This document shows, piece after piece, positions 32,359 to 42,428 of a DNA stretch of 64,000 nt. Under the pieces are notes generated by a model. It was not told the origin of the DNA, did not search any database, and saw nothing but the letters and a program-made list of their open reading frames with translations. The stretch lies in NCBI RefSeq assembly GCF_034424645.1, contig NZ_CP139969.1, positions 2,852,001 through 2,916,000 on the forward strand, written 5' to 3'. The stretch is from Bordetella avium (lineage in GTDB: Bacteria > Pseudomonadota > Gammaproteobacteria > Burkholderiales > Burkholderiaceae_B). The translations under genes and the position numbers were made by a program. Within the stretch, counting starts at the first letter, position 1; each line of letters begins with the position of its first letter.

Positions 32359-32939
32359 CCCTGCGCGAAAGCGAAATCTTCCGCCGTATTGAGGTTGATG
32401 AAAGCCTGGGGCTCGTCATCGAAAGCCACTTCGATGGCGCCAACCCGATCTTGCCATAGGGCGACCTTGCGGTCGCCTGCGGCCAGATAGGCGCGCAAAT
32501 CCTGCGCCAGGGCGGCTCTCGCCGCCATGCAGACAGCGTGCCGGCGTCCCTGGCTGGACACCACGGCCATCGACGCCCCGGCATGTTCGGCCGCCTGCGT
32601 GAGCCGCAGGACCAGATCTCGCGGAATCAGAGGGGTGTCGCAAGGCACGCATACCAGCCAGTCATCCCGGCAGGCCGCCAAGCCGGCGGCAAGCCCCGCA
32701 AGCGGGCCCTGCCAAGGGCCTAGCGCCGCATCGTCGGGCAGCACCTTGCCGTATTGCGCATAGGTTTCGAGATGACGATTAGCGCTGATGTAGAGGGCGC
32801 CCACCTGAGGAGCGAGGCGTTGCGCCACATGGGCGACCAGGGGCTGGCCGCGCCAGGGCAGCAGACCTTTATCGGCCTCATTGACCCGCCTGCCCTGCCC
32901 GCCCGCGAGAATCAGCCCGGAGATCGCGCGCTTAGCCAC
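32355..32939 (-). CDS. mobA: molybdenum cofactor guanylyltransferase
   Basis: 194 residues from a GTG at 32939. The nucleotidyltransferase glycine loop ([22 protein letters not shown]) is at the N-terminus and [12 protein letters not shown] holds the metal-binding Asp. It attaches GMP to form MGD, the cofactor form needed by formate dehydrogenase. Its start overlaps the end of moaA by eight bases. Confidence 0.94.
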   Translation of the reverse strand: MAKRAISGLILAGGQGRRVNEADKGLLPWRGQPLVAHVAQRLAPQVGALYISANRHLETYAQYGKVLPDDAALGPWQGPLAGLAAGLAACRDDWLVCVPCDTPLIPRDLVLRLTQAAEHAGASMAVVSSQGRRHAVCMAARAALAQDLRAYLAAGDRKVALWQDRVGAIEVAFDDEPQAFINLNTAEDFAFAQG

Positions 32940-34014
32940 CGATGTAACTCATCTCGATTTTTTCCTGAGCAACGCCTGCTTGGCCGCGCCGCTCGGAGTA
33001 GTTGTCACGGCGGACCGTCCAGATGCCGCTAAGCGCGGCGGCAAACGACTCGTCGTCGCTGCCATTGCGCAGCAAGGTGCGCAGATCATAGCCACGCGAA
33101 GCAAACAGACAGAGGAATAACTGCCCCTCGGGCGACAGGCGGGCCCGCGTACAGCCGCCACAAAAAGCGTGGGTCACGCTGGAAATCACACCGATTTCAC
33201 CCGCACCATCGGCATAGCGCCAGCGCTCGGCGACCCGCCCCATCGGCGCGTCCTCCAAGGGCTCCAGCGCGAACTCGGTGCTCAGGCGAGCGATTAGTTC
33301 GGCGCTGGGCAAGACTTCGGTGAGGTTCCAGCCATTGCTGTTGCCGACATCCATGTACTCGATAAAACGCAGCACATGGCCACTATGACGAAAATGTCTG
33401 GCCAGAGGCAGGATCTGATCGTCATTGACGCCACGGCGCACAACCATATTGACCTTGACGGGCAGCCCCGCCGCAGCCGCAGCATCGATGCCGCGCAACA
33501 CATCGGATGGGGTGTAGTCGGCATCCGCCAGTTGTTTGAAGCGCCCGGGGTCCAGTGCATCGAGGCTGACCGTGACACGGCCCAGGCCTGCCGCTTTGAG
33601 GGCGCTCGCCTTGCGCGCCAACAGGCTGGCGTTGGTGGTCAGGGTCAGGTCGAGGGGAAGCCCCTGAGGCGTGCGCAGATCAGCCAGCATGGCGATGAGC
33701 TTATCGACATCTTTACGCAGCAGCGGCTCGCCACCGGTCAGGCGGATTTTCTCGGTGCCCAGTCGGGTGAACACACGCGCGGCGCGGGTGATTTCTTCGA
33801 ATGACAGCAGGGCCGAATGTGGCATGAAACGATAGCTGGCGTCGAATACGTCACGTGGCATGCAGTAAGTGCAACGGAAGTTGCAGCGATCCGTCACCGA
33901 GATGCGTAAATCACGCAGGGGACGGCCGCGTTGATCCCGCAGCGGCTCACCCGCTGCGGGCGGCGCGACGGCGACAGGGATGTGTTCATCAACGAGATGG
34001 ATCACGGAAGACAT
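32932..34014 (-). CDS. moaA: GTP 3',8-cyclase (radical SAM)
   Basis: 360 residues with the radical-SAM motif CNFRCTYC near residue 43 and a C-terminal second cluster ([21 protein letters not shown]). It ends in GG, as MoaA proteins do. It makes 3',8-cyclo-dihydro-GTP, the substrate of MoaC. Paired with mobA on the minus strand, beside the FDH regulator. Confidence 0.96.
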   Translation of the reverse strand: MSSVIHLVDEHIPVAVAPPAAGEPLRDQRGRPLRDLRISVTDRCNFRCTYCMPRDVFDASYRFMPHSALLSFEEITRAARVFTRLGTEKIRLTGGEPLLRKDVDKLIAMLADLRTPQGLPLDLTLTTNASLLARKASALKAAGLGRVTVSLDALDPGRFKQLADADYTPSDVLRGIDAAAAAGLPVKVNMVVRRGVNDDQILPLARHFRHSGHVLRFIEYMDVGNSNGWNLTEVLPSAELIARLSTEFALEPLEDAPMGRVAERWRYADGAGEIGVISSVTHAFCGGCTRARLSPEGQLFLCLFASRGYDLRTLLRNGSDDESFAAALSGIWTVRRDNYSERRGQAGVAQEKIEMSYIGG

Positions 34015-34042
34015 GATGGGATGATAGCCCTTGAATGACTGC

Positions 34043-35119
34043 CTAGGAAAAAGCGTCGGCCAAGGCCATTATGCGGCCACAATCGCTCGCGTCATAGCCT
34101 GCCAGCGCGCCGATCTCGGCCTGGTAAGCCGGGCTGCGCAGCGCGCGCAGAAAGTCCTGCATGAGCGGCTGGCCCAGCTCGGCCCGGCGCAGGGCAAAGA
34201 AATAGCGTTCCTGAACCAGCGGAATGAAATCCAGGCCGAAGCGGCGCGCCGCCGTTTCCACCCCCATGCCCACGTCAGCCATGCCGCTGGCGATATGGGC
34301 GGCAATCGCCATATGCGTAAATTCGTTGCTCTGAAAACCTTGCACCTGGCTGACATCGATACCTTCGCGCTGCAACAGCAAATGGGCTAGATAGCGGGTG
34401 CTGGACCCCATCTGGCGGTTGACGAAGCGCACATCGGGCCGGGCGAGATCCCGCACGCCGGCGATACCCTTGGGATTGCCGGCCATCACGAAAAACCCGG
34501 TATTGCGCCGCGCCAGATGAATCAGCATATGGGTTTCGCGATCCAGCCATTGGGCGTAATGGGCCAAGATGTCGCGCTCGAACTCCCCGCTAGGCAGTTG
34601 AAAACCCGCCAGATCGCATTCCCCCCGCGCCAGCGAAGCCAGCGCTTCGCTGGCGTTGCGATAACGCAGCTCCACGCGGGCGCCCTGCTGCATCAGGGCC
34701 TCGACAGCAAAGCCATGGCTGGCCTGTAAGCGCAGAGGCGGCAGCTCTTGCGGCAGCAGCCGCTGCAATTCTTCTTGCAACTCCGAGGCCAGGCTTTCCA
34801 AGGTGGGCGCCAGCCGGGCCTCGATGCGGCGGTTGGCCCAGAGCAAGCGTTGCGCAAACACAGACAGCTCGCTGCCCTGCCGCCGCCGCGTCAGCACCAG
34901 CGCCGTGCCGAACAAAGCCTCAAAACGGCGCAACAAGCCCCAACCATGCCGATAAGACAGCCCGCGACTTTTACAGGCGCCGGCGATATGGCCCTCGGCA
35001 TCGATGGCGGCCAGAAGCGCCAGCAATTCCTGCATGGAGGTCTCGTCGGCGTCGCCATCAAGGGCCAGATGCCATTGCGGACGCAAACCGACACGAAATT
35101 TATATGTCATTTCTTGCAT
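34043..35119 (-). CDS. ModE-like DNA-binding protein with substrate-binding domain (probable FDH regulator)
   Basis: 358 residues. The first ~110 form a LysR/ModE-type winged helix ([41 protein letters not shown], then RRRQGSELS). The rest is a periplasmic-binding-protein-like domain (PBP-like family, as in MolR-like regulators) with [19 protein letters not shown]. No signal peptide, so it acts in the cytoplasm. It is divergent from the fds operon and adjoins moaA, so it likely senses molybdate, cofactor or formate and controls FDH. Cupriavidus has a regulator (fdsR) at the same place. The start may be 35119 or 35110. Confidence 0.82.
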   Translation of the reverse strand: MQEMTYKFRVGLRPQWHLALDGDADETSMQELLALLAAIDAEGHIAGACKSRGLSYRHGWGLLRRFEALFGTALVLTRRRQGSELSVFAQRLLWANRRIEARLAPTLESLASELQEELQRLLPQELPPLRLQASHGFAVEALMQQGARVELRYRNASEALASLARGECDLAGFQLPSGEFERDILAHYAQWLDRETHMLIHLARRNTGFFVMAGNPKGIAGVRDLARPDVRFVNRQMGSSTRYLAHLLLQREGIDVSQVQGFQSNEFTHMAIAAHIASGMADVGMGVETAARRFGLDFIPLVQERYFFALRRAELGQPLMQDFLRALRSPAYQAEIGALAGYDASDCGRIMALADAFS

Positions 35120-35121
35120 AT
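35102..35121. promoter_or_regulatory. candidate operator 1 (ATATG-N10-CATAT)
   Basis: ATATG-N10-CATAT overlapping the start codon of the ModE-like regulator. The same arms and spacing recur at 35182, with centres exactly 80 bases apart. Confidence 0.4.
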
Positions 35122-35181
35122 TGAAGCCGCCTGATCTGAAGCGTAGAGTACCGCCCTAACAAGCCTGCCGCGACGTTTTTT

Positions 35182-35201
35182 ATATGTAAAAATAAACATA
35201 T
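35182..35201. promoter_or_regulatory. candidate operator 2 (ATATG-N10-CATAT)
   Basis: ATATG-TAAAAATAAA-CATAT in the AT-rich divergent promoter region between the regulator and fdsG, about 46 bases ahead of fdsG. The long spaced palindrome resembles ModE-type boxes in layout, not in exact sequence. Confidence 0.5.
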
Positions 35202-35246
35202 TAATCACACTGACGGCAGGTAGCAAACCCGAGAAGGAGACCCGTC

Positions 35247-35714
35247 ATGCCCCCCAATCCCATCGCTGTTGCGCAGCGGCTGGCCGCCCGCTTCGCGGAT
35301 CAGCCCGGCGCCCTGCTGCCGCTCTTGCACGCGCTCCAGGAAGAACTGGGCTGTATCCCGCCCGAGACGGTCGGGGTGTTGGCTGAAGCCCTGTCGCTGT
35401 CGCGGGCCGAGGTGCATGGCGTGATCACCTTCTATCCGCACTTCCGCACGGAGCCGGCAGGCCGCCATGTGCTGCAAATCTGCCGCGCAGAGGCCTGTCA
35501 GGCCATGGGTGGCGACGCGCTCGCCGCCCATGCGCAAGCGCGGCTGGGCTGTGACTTCCACGCCCGCAGCGCCGATGGCGCTTTCACGCTCGAACCGGCT
35601 TATTGCCTTGGCCTGTGCGCGCAATCGCCAGCGCTCATGCTGGACGGCCGGCCCCATGCCCGGATGACGCCTGCACGGCTGGATCGTCTGATCGATCAGG
35701 GAGGCCAGGCATGA
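35247..35714 (+). CDS. fdsG: NAD-dependent formate dehydrogenase gamma subunit (NuoE-like)
   Basis: 155 residues with GAAGGAG before the ATG. Thioredoxin-like [2Fe-2S] fold: cysteines in QICRAEACQAMGG and, about 36 residues on, in AYCLGLCAQSPAL, as in NuoE. The helical front (LLHALQEELGCIPPE) and VHGVITFYPHF block are typical. It relays electrons in the soluble FdsABG complex that oxidises formate to CO2 with NAD. Confidence 0.93.
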   Translation: MPPNPIAVAQRLAARFADQPGALLPLLHALQEELGCIPPETVGVLAEALSLSRAEVHGVITFYPHFRTEPAGRHVLQICRAEACQAMGGDALAAHAQARLGCDFHARSADGAFTLEPAYCLGLCAQSPALMLDGRPHARMTPARLDRLIDQGGQA

Positions 35715-37267
35715 CAACACCTATCCGCATTTATGTGCCGCGCGATGCGGCAGCGCTGGCAGTCGGGGCCGACGAAGTCGCCGCCGCCATCCTGGCCGAA
35801 TCCGAACGCCTGAATCAGCCGGTGGACATCGTGCGCAACGGTTCACGCGGCCTGCTCTGGCTAGAACCGCTCGTCGAGGTGGCCACGCCCGAAGGCCGCG
35901 TGGCCTACGGGCCGGTCAGCCTCGACGATGTGCCGGGCCTGTTCGCCGCCGGCTGGCTAAGCGGCGCCGCACACCCTCTGGGGCACGGCCTGACCGAGAC
36001 CATCCCCTATCTGCGTCACCAGGAACGCCTGACTTTCGTCCGAGTGGGCGTGATCGATCCGCTGTCCATTCAAGACTATGCGGCCCACGGGGGACTCGCC
36101 GGCCTGGAGCGTGCGCTGAACCTGACGCCGGAACAAATCATCGAAGAGGTCACCGCATCGGGCCTGCGCGGGCGCGGCGGCGCGGCCTTTCCGACCGGAA
36201 TCAAATGGAAAACCGTACACAGCGCGCCGTCTGCCACGAAATACATCGTCTGTAACGCCGATGAAGGCGATTCCGGCACATTCGCGGATCGGCTGCTCAT
36301 GGAAGGCGACCCCTATGCCTTGATCGAAGGCATGACCATCGCCGGCCTGGCCGTGGGCGCGCGCTATGGCTATATCTACGTGCGTTCCGAGTATCCCCAT
36401 GCCATCGCCACCCTGCGCGCGGCCATCGGACGCGCCCGTGAGGTCGGCTGGCTCGGCGAGGATATCCACGGCAGCGGCCGATGCTTTGACCTTGAAGTCC
36501 GAGAGGGTGCGGGCGCCTATATCTGCGGCGAGGAAACCGCTTTGCTAGAAAGCCTGGAGGGCAAGCGCGGCGTGGTGCGCGCCAAGCCGCCGCTGCCGGC
36601 AATCAGCGGACTCTTCGGCCAACCCACCGTCATCAACAATGTGATCTCGCTGGCCACCGTACCCACCATTCTGGCCCGGGGCGCGGCCTTTTACCGCGAC
36701 TACGGCGTAGGCCGATCGCACGGCACCCTGCCCTTTCAATTGGCGGGCAATATCCGCCAGGGCGGGCTGGTGGAAAAGGCTTTCGGTTTGAGCCTGCGCG
36801 AGCTGCTCTATGACTTCGGCGGCGGCAGCGCAAGCGGCCGGCCCTTGCGCGCCGCACAGGTCGGCGGGCCGCTGGGCGCCTATCTGCCGGAATCCCAATG
36901 GGACGTGCCGCTGGACTACGAAGCCTATATCGCCATCTCGGCCATGGTCGGCCACGGCGGGGTGGTGGCCTTCGACGACAGTGTGGATATGGCCCGCATG
37001 GCGCGCTATGCGATGGAGTTCTGCGCCATCGAGTCCTGTGGCAAATGCACGCCCTGCCGCATCGGCTCCACGCGCGGTGTCGAAACGCTGGACCGCATCA
37101 TGGCCGGCGGCGAGCAACGCGAGGCGCAGGTGCATCTGCTGCGCGACCTCTGCGACACCATGCTAGGCGGCTCGCTGTGCGCGCTGGGGGGTATGGCCCC
37201 CTACCCGGTGCTATCCGCGCTCAACCATTTCCCTGAAGACTTCGGGCAAACCGCCCAGCCCGCCTGA
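35711..37267 (+). CDS. fdsB: formate dehydrogenase beta subunit (NuoF-like, FMN/NADH)
   Basis: 518 residues from the ATG at 35711, which overlaps the fdsG stop (ATGA). An N-terminal thioredoxin-like domain is followed by the NuoF domain with the FMN/NAD site (GLRGRGGAAFPTGIKWKTV), ICGEETALLESLEG, and the [4Fe-4S] motif ESCGKCTPCRIGSTRG with a distal Cys in LRDLCDTML. It passes electrons to NAD. Confidence 0.95.
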   Translation: MTTPIRIYVPRDAAALAVGADEVAAAILAESERLNQPVDIVRNGSRGLLWLEPLVEVATPEGRVAYGPVSLDDVPGLFAAGWLSGAAHPLGHGLTETIPYLRHQERLTFVRVGVIDPLSIQDYAAHGGLAGLERALNLTPEQIIEEVTASGLRGRGGAAFPTGIKWKTVHSAPSATKYIVCNADEGDSGTFADRLLMEGDPYALIEGMTIAGLAVGARYGYIYVRSEYPHAIATLRAAIGRAREVGWLGEDIHGSGRCFDLEVREGAGAYICGEETALLESLEGKRGVVRAKPPLPAISGLFGQPTVINNVISLATVPTILARGAAFYRDYGVGRSHGTLPFQLAGNIRQGGLVEKAFGLSLRELLYDFGGGSASGRPLRAAQVGGPLGAYLPESQWDVPLDYEAYIAISAMVGHGGVVAFDDSVDMARMARYAMEFCAIESCGKCTPCRIGSTRGVETLDRIMAGGEQREAQVHLLRDLCDTMLGGSLCALGGMAPYPVLSALNHFPEDFGQTAQPA

Positions 37268-37278
37268 AGGAGACCGAC

Positions 37279-40140
37279 ATGCTGGAAACCGTAATCAAAC
37301 GCGATCGTGACTTCGGCACGCCGCCGCGCCAGAGCGAAAACCTGGTGACACTCACCATCGACGGGCAGACCATCTCGGTGCCGGAGGGCACCTCGGTCAT
37401 GCGCGCCGCCGCCGAGGCGGGCATCAATATTCCCAAGCTGTGCGCCACCGACAGCCTGGAAGCCTTCGGCTCCTGCCGCCTCTGTCTGGTGCAGATCGAC
37501 GGGCGGCGCGGCTACCCCGCCTCATGCACGACGCCGGCCGAAAATGGCATGGTCGTCAGCACCGAAACCTCGAAGCTGCGCGAACTGCGCCGCGGCGTGA
37601 TGGAGCTTTACATCTCCGACCACCCGCTGGATTGCCTGACCTGTGCGGCCAACGGCGATTGCGAACTGCAAGACATGGCGGGCGTGGTGGGGCTGCGCAA
37701 TGTGCGCTATGGCCAAGACGGCGCCAACCATCTGCAAGCAAAGAAAGACGAGTCCAATCCCTATTTCACTTATGACCCGTCCAAGTGCATCGTGTGCAAC
37801 CGCTGCGTGCGGGCCTGCGAGGAAACACAGGGCACCTTCGCGCTGACCATCGCGGGCAAGGGTTTCGAATCGCGGGTTTCACCGGGCCAGAGCCAGTCTT
37901 TCATGGAAAGCGATTGCGTGTCCTGCGGCGCCTGTGTGCAGGCCTGCCCGACCGCCACCTTGCAGGAAAAGACCGTCATCATGCTCGGGCAGGCCGAGCA
38001 CTCGGTCATCACCACCTGCGCCTATTGCGGCGTGGGCTGCGGGTTCAAGGCCGAAATGAAAGGCCAGGAAGTCGTGCGCATGGTGCCCTGGAAAGACGGC
38101 CAGGCCAATCGCGGGCACTCCTGCGTGAAAGGCCGTTTCGCCTGGGGCTACACGACCCACCGCGAACGCGTGCTCAAACCCATGATCCGCAAACGCATCA
38201 CCGACCCCTGGCAAGAAGTGTCCTGGGACGAGGCCCTGCGCTATGCCGCATCGGAGTTCCGCCGTATTCAGGCCAGCTACGGGCGCGATGCCGTGGGCGG
38301 CATCACCTCATCGCGCTGCACCAACGAAGAAACCTGGCTGGTGCAGAAACTGGTGCGCGCCGCCTTCAACACCAACAATGTCGACACCTGCGCGCGCGTG
38401 TGCCACTCGCCCACCGGCTACGGTCTGAAACAAACGCTGGGCGAGTCGGCTGGCACCCAGACCTTTGACTCGGTCATGTTCAGCGACGTGGTCATCGTGA
38501 TGGGCGCCAACCCAAGCAGCGGCCACCCGGTCTTCGCCTCGCGCCTGAAAAAGCGTCTGCGCCAAGGCGCCCGCCTCATCGTGATCGATCCGCGCCGCAT
38601 CGAACTGGTGAACTCGCCCCACATCAAGGCCGATTACCACCTGCAAGTACGCCCCGGCACCAATGTGGCGCTTCTCACGGCGCTGGCCCATGTCATCGTC
38701 ACCGAGGGGCTCGTCAAGCAGGATTATGTCGCCGACCGCTGCGAGCCGGAGGCCTTCGCGCAATGGCAGGAATTCGTAGCGCGCGCCGAGCACTCTCCCG
38801 AAGCCACACAGGAAATCACCGGCGTGCCAGCGCAGGCCGTGCGCGGCGCGGCGCGTTTGTATGCTGGCGGCGGCAACGGCGCCATCTATTACGGCCTGGG
38901 CGTGACCGAACACAGCCAGGGATCGACCACCGTCATGGCCATCGCCAACCTTGCGATGGCCACCGGCAACATCGGCCGCGAAGGTGTGGGTGTGAACCCG
39001 CTGCGCGGACAGAACAATGTGCAGGGCTCTTGCGATATGGGGTCCTTCCCTCATGAGCTGCCCGGCTACCGGCATATTTCCGATGATGCCGCGCGCGGTC
39101 TTTTCGAGCAGGATTGGGGAGTCACGCTACAGCCCGAGCCCGGCCTGCGCATTCCGAATATGTTCGAAGCCGCGCTGGAAGGCAGTTTCAAGGGCCTGTA
39201 CTGCCAGGGCGAAGACATCGTGCAGTCCGATCCCAACACGCAGCACGTGGCGGCGGCCCTGTCGGCCATGGAATGCATCGTGGTGCAGGATCTCTTCCTG
39301 AACGAAACCGCCAAATACGCCCACGTCTTCCTGCCCGGCTCATCCTTCCTGGAGAAAGACGGCACCTTTACTAATGCGGAACGGCGCATCTCTCGCGTGC
39401 GCAAGGTCATGGAGCCGCGCAACGGCATGGCCGACTGGGAAATCACCGTGGCGCTGGCCAATGCGCTGGGCTACCCCATGCACTACCGCCACCCCTCCGA
39501 GATCATGGCGGAAATCGCCAGGCTCACCCCCACGTTCTCGGGCGTGACTTACGAAAAGCTGGAGCGCCTGGGCAGCCTGCAATGGCCTTGCAACGACGAG
39601 GCGCCCGAGGGCACACCCATCATGCATATCGATGCCTTCGTGCGCGGCAAGGGCCGTTTCATGATCACGCGCTATGTGCCCACCGATGAGCGCAGCACCC
39701 GGCGCTTCCCGCTGCTGCTCACGACGGGCCGCATTCTGTCGCAGTACAACGTGGGCGCACAGACCCGGCGCACCGAGAACGTGCACTGGCACAGCGAAGA
39801 CCTGCTCGAAATCCACCCCCAGGATGCCGAAGACCGGGGGGTGCGCGACGGCGATTGGGTCGGCATCCAGAGCCGCGCCGGCGAAACGGTGCTGCGCGCC
39901 ACCTTGACCGACCGTGTGCAACCGGGCGTGGTATACACAACATTCCACTTCCCGGAATCGGGCGCCAACGTGGTCACGACCGACAGCTCCGACTGGGCCA
40001 CTAACTGCCCCGAGTACAAAGTCACGGCGGTGCAGGTCACGCGGGTATCGCAGCCCTCGGAATGGCAGCGTCACTGGACGCGCTTTACCGAAGTGCAGCA
40101 GCGCCTGCTGAGCGAAAGCGCCACGATGGCCGGGAAATAA
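37279..40140 (+). CDS. fdsA: formate dehydrogenase alpha subunit (molybdenum, catalytic)
   Basis: 953 residues. From the N-terminus: a [2Fe-2S] domain (GSCRLCLVQIDGRRGYPASC), the His-ligated cluster (HPLDCLTCAANGDCELQ), two ferredoxin [4Fe-4S] sites (CIVCNRCVRACE and CVSCGACVQACPT), then the molybdopterin oxidoreductase with its own [4Fe-4S] (CAYCGVGCGFKAEM) and the Mo-ligand Cys in TCARVCHSPTGYGL. The C-terminus is the MGD-binding lobe. Mo ligand is Cys, not Sec. It oxidises formate in the cytoplasm. Full length for FdsA. Confidence 0.96.
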   Translation: MLETVIKRDRDFGTPPRQSENLVTLTIDGQTISVPEGTSVMRAAAEAGINIPKLCATDSLEAFGSCRLCLVQIDGRRGYPASCTTPAENGMVVSTETSKLRELRRGVMELYISDHPLDCLTCAANGDCELQDMAGVVGLRNVRYGQDGANHLQAKKDESNPYFTYDPSKCIVCNRCVRACEETQGTFALTIAGKGFESRVSPGQSQSFMESDCVSCGACVQACPTATLQEKTVIMLGQAEHSVITTCAYCGVGCGFKAEMKGQEVVRMVPWKDGQANRGHSCVKGRFAWGYTTHRERVLKPMIRKRITDPWQEVSWDEALRYAASEFRRIQASYGRDAVGGITSSRCTNEETWLVQKLVRAAFNTNNVDTCARVCHSPTGYGLKQTLGESAGTQTFDSVMFSDVVIVMGANPSSGHPVFASRLKKRLRQGARLIVIDPRRIELVNSPHIKADYHLQVRPGTNVALLTALAHVIVTEGLVKQDYVADRCEPEAFAQWQEFVARAEHSPEATQEITGVPAQAVRGAARLYAGGGNGAIYYGLGVTEHSQGSTTVMAIANLAMATGNIGREGVGVNPLRGQNNVQGSCDMGSFPHELPGYRHISDDAARGLFEQDWGVTLQPEPGLRIPNMFEAALEGSFKGLYCQGEDIVQSDPNTQHVAAALSAMECIVVQDLFLNETAKYAHVFLPGSSFLEKDGTFTNAERRISRVRKVMEPRNGMADWEITVALANALGYPMHYRHPSEIMAEIARLTPTFSGVTYEKLERLGSLQWPCNDEAPEGTPIMHIDAFVRGKGRFMITRYVPTDERSTRRFPLLLTTGRILSQYNVGAQTRRTENVHWHSEDLLEIHPQDAEDRGVRDGDWVGIQSRAGETVLRATLTDRVQPGVVYTTFHFPESGANVVTTDSSDWATNCPEYKVTAVQVTRVSQPSEWQRHWTRFTEVQQRLLSESATMAGK

Positions 40141-40158
40141 CGCTCAAACCTTCCTGCC

Positions 40159-40974
40159 ATGACATCTGCCCGCGAACCCTCCTGGCCTGCTTACCGTGAA
40201 GTCGAAGTGCTGCGCGTGCGCGACGGGCAAGGCCTGCCGCAGCACGACAAGTTAGCCGAAGAAACCCCCGTGGCGCTGGAGTTCAATGGCATCAGCCATG
40301 CCACGATGCTGGCCACACCGGCCGACCTGGAGGACTTCGCGCTGGGTTTCGCACTCAGCGAGGGCATCGTCGCTACGGCAAGCGAGGTGCGCGGTATCGA
40401 TCTCGACCCGCGCGCCGACGGCATCGTCGTGCAAGTGGAAATCGCCACAGCCCGCGAGGTCGGCCTGAAGGAAAGACGCCGCGCCATGGCGGGCCGTACC
40501 GGCTGCGGCTTGTGCGGTGTGGAAACCCTGCCCGAAGTCCTGCGCCCGGTTGCGCCGGTCGCGCCCGGCCCTGATTTATCGCTGGCGGCGCTGCTCCAGG
40601 CCATGCGCGCGCTACGCGGTCAACAGCGCCTGCACGATCTCACCGGCGCCACCCATGCGGCAGGCTGGGCCGACGCCACAGGCACGCTTAGGCTGAGCCG
40701 CGAAGACGTCGGCCGTCACAATGCGCTCGACAAACTCATCGGCGCCCTGGCCCGCGCCGGCCTGCCCGCCGCCCTGGGCATGGCCGTGGTATCCAGCCGC
40801 GCCAGCTTCGAGATGGTGCAAAAGACCGCCAGCGCCGGCATTCCGGTGCTGGCCGCCGTCTCCGCCCCGACCGCGCTGGCCTGCCGCCTGGCCGATCAGG
40901 CCGGACTGACCCTGGCCGGCTTCGTGCGAGAGGCCAACGCCACCCTTTACACCCACCCCGGCCGTCTCCGCTGA
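40159..40974 (+). CDS. fdhD: formate dehydrogenase sulfurtransferase FdhD
   Basis: 271 residues with the essential CxxC in TGCGLCGVE near residue 116 and the LSREDVGRHNALDKLIGA and VSSRASFEMVQK blocks. FdhD passes sulfur from IscS to the Mo cofactor, without which FDH is inactive. Also called fdsC in fds operons. Sits 18 bases after fdsA. Confidence 0.95.
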   Translation: MTSAREPSWPAYREVEVLRVRDGQGLPQHDKLAEETPVALEFNGISHATMLATPADLEDFALGFALSEGIVATASEVRGIDLDPRADGIVVQVEIATAREVGLKERRRAMAGRTGCGLCGVETLPEVLRPVAPVAPGPDLSLAALLQAMRALRGQQRLHDLTGATHAAGWADATGTLRLSREDVGRHNALDKLIGALARAGLPAALGMAVVSSRASFEMVQKTASAGIPVLAAVSAPTALACRLADQAGLTLAGFVREANATLYTHPGRLR

Positions 40975-40998
40975 GACGGCCCTGCTATCCCTACGCTC

Positions 40999-41259
40999 AT
41001 GGACGCCGCCAATCTCATCCGCATGGTTAATCGCATCGGCGATTTCTTCGACGCTTACCCAGACCACGCCGAGGCGCTGGAGGGTGTGGCCAACCACATT
41101 CAGAAGTTCTGGGAGCCACGCATGCGCTGGCAACTGCTGGACTTTCTCGCGGCCTATCCCGAGGGCGATGCACCGGAAATCCGCCTGCATCCGCTGGTGC
41201 GGGAGGCCGTCGTGCTCAACATGGCCCGACTGACGCCACGCCAGGCCCGGATCGCCTGA
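40999..41259 (+). CDS. fdsD: formate dehydrogenase delta subunit
   Basis: 86 residues. The FdsD pattern is clear: NLIRMVNRIGDFFDAYPDHAEALEGVANHIQKFWEPRMRWQLLDFL. It is the small subunit needed for mature FDH, exact role unsettled. Last gene of fdsGBA-fdhD-fdsD. Confidence 0.92.
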   Translation: MDAANLIRMVNRIGDFFDAYPDHAEALEGVANHIQKFWEPRMRWQLLDFLAAYPEGDAPEIRLHPLVREAVVLNMARLTPRQARIA

Positions 41260-41288
41260 GGCGAGAAAACCGGCTACATTGCCGGCCT

Positions 41289-42428
41289 ATGTCCTTCGCA
41301 TCTCCTCCCCCCTCTGCCGTCCACTGGACCGAAGCCGACGGCAGCGCCCGCCAGGCACGCTGGCAATCCGAAAGCGGCGCGCCCACGCCGCGCCGCATCG
41401 ACCTCATCGATGACCGCCTGCCGGCCGACATCGCCTATCGAAAAGCCTGCGAAGGCACCGCCCTGTTATGGCGCGGCGACTTCCAGAATGCCCGGCAGCT
41501 GCTCCAGGCCATGGCGCGGCGCCTGGACAAGCGCCAAGCCAAACTGGCTGAAACCCCGCGCGAGTGTTTCAACCAACACCGCATGTGGCAGGCACAACGG
41601 GCCCGTACGCTGGGTATGCTGCTCATCGAGGTTGAACCGGACCATGGCCTTAGCCTGCGGCGCGCGCCCGATATCACCGCCGCCTGCGCGGCCGCCGGCA
41701 TCCCGTCTGGCTCCAACTACCTGATATCGCTGCGCGAGCTGCAAGGCCTGCTCGGCGCACACGAGTGGCATAAGAAAGGCGTGGTCATCCCGGCGCTCAA
41801 TGGCGAACGCATCCATCCCTGCTATGGCGTGTACTCCCCGGTGCGCGGCGAATACATCGACCTGGTGGCGCGCGCGCCCATGCCCGAGGGCCCTATATTC
41901 GATATCGGCACCGGCACCGGCGTATTGGCCGCCGTGCTGGCGCGACGCTGCGCGCAGCCTGTCATCGGCACCGACCTGGACCCGCGCGCGCTGGCCTGCG
42001 CTCGCGACAATCTGGCCCGGCTCGGCCTGTCGGCGCGGGTCAGTCTGCAACGCGCCGATCTGTTCCCGGAAGGGAAAGCGGCGCTCATCGTCTGCAACCC
42101 GCCCTGGATTCCCGCCAAACCCAGCTCGCCCATCGAATATGCCGTATACGACCCGAACAGCCGCATGCTGCGCGCCTATTTGCAGGGGGTGAGCGGGCAT
42201 CTGCTGCCAGGCGGCGAAGCCTGGCTGATCATTTCCGACCTGGCCGAACACCTCGGCCTGCGCGCCCCCGATGATTTGCAGAACTGGATTAAGGCGGCGG
42301 GCTTGCGCGTGGCGGGGCAACACACGGCAAAACCGCAACATCCCCGCGCCCTGGACAAGAGCGACCCGCTGCATGCCGCGCGCTCGCGCGAAACCACCTC
42401 GCTCTGGCGGCTGACCTGCGAGCGTTAA
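41289..42428 (+). CDS. class I SAM-dependent methyltransferase (HemK/PrmC-like)
   Basis: 379 residues. The SAM-binding motif is IFDIGTGTGVLAAVLARR near residue 203, followed by GTDLDPRALACARDNL and the catalytic NPPW motif (IVCNPPWIPAKPSSPIEY). The last two are typical of N-methyltransferases acting on glutamine or bases. The N-terminal 190 residues are a separate domain I do not recognise. Starts 29 bases after fdsD on the same strand, so possibly cotranscribed, but a link to formate metabolism is not evident. Confidence 0.8.
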   Translation: MSFASPPPSAVHWTEADGSARQARWQSESGAPTPRRIDLIDDRLPADIAYRKACEGTALLWRGDFQNARQLLQAMARRLDKRQAKLAETPRECFNQHRMWQAQRARTLGMLLIEVEPDHGLSLRRAPDITAACAAAGIPSGSNYLISLRELQGLLGAHEWHKKGVVIPALNGERIHPCYGVYSPVRGEYIDLVARAPMPEGPIFDIGTGTGVLAAVLARRCAQPVIGTDLDPRALACARDNLARLGLSARVSLQRADLFPEGKAALIVCNPPWIPAKPSSPIEYAVYDPNSRMLRAYLQGVSGHLLPGGEAWLIISDLAEHLGLRAPDDLQNWIKAAGLRVAGQHTAKPQHPRALDKSDPLHAARSRETTSLWRLTCER

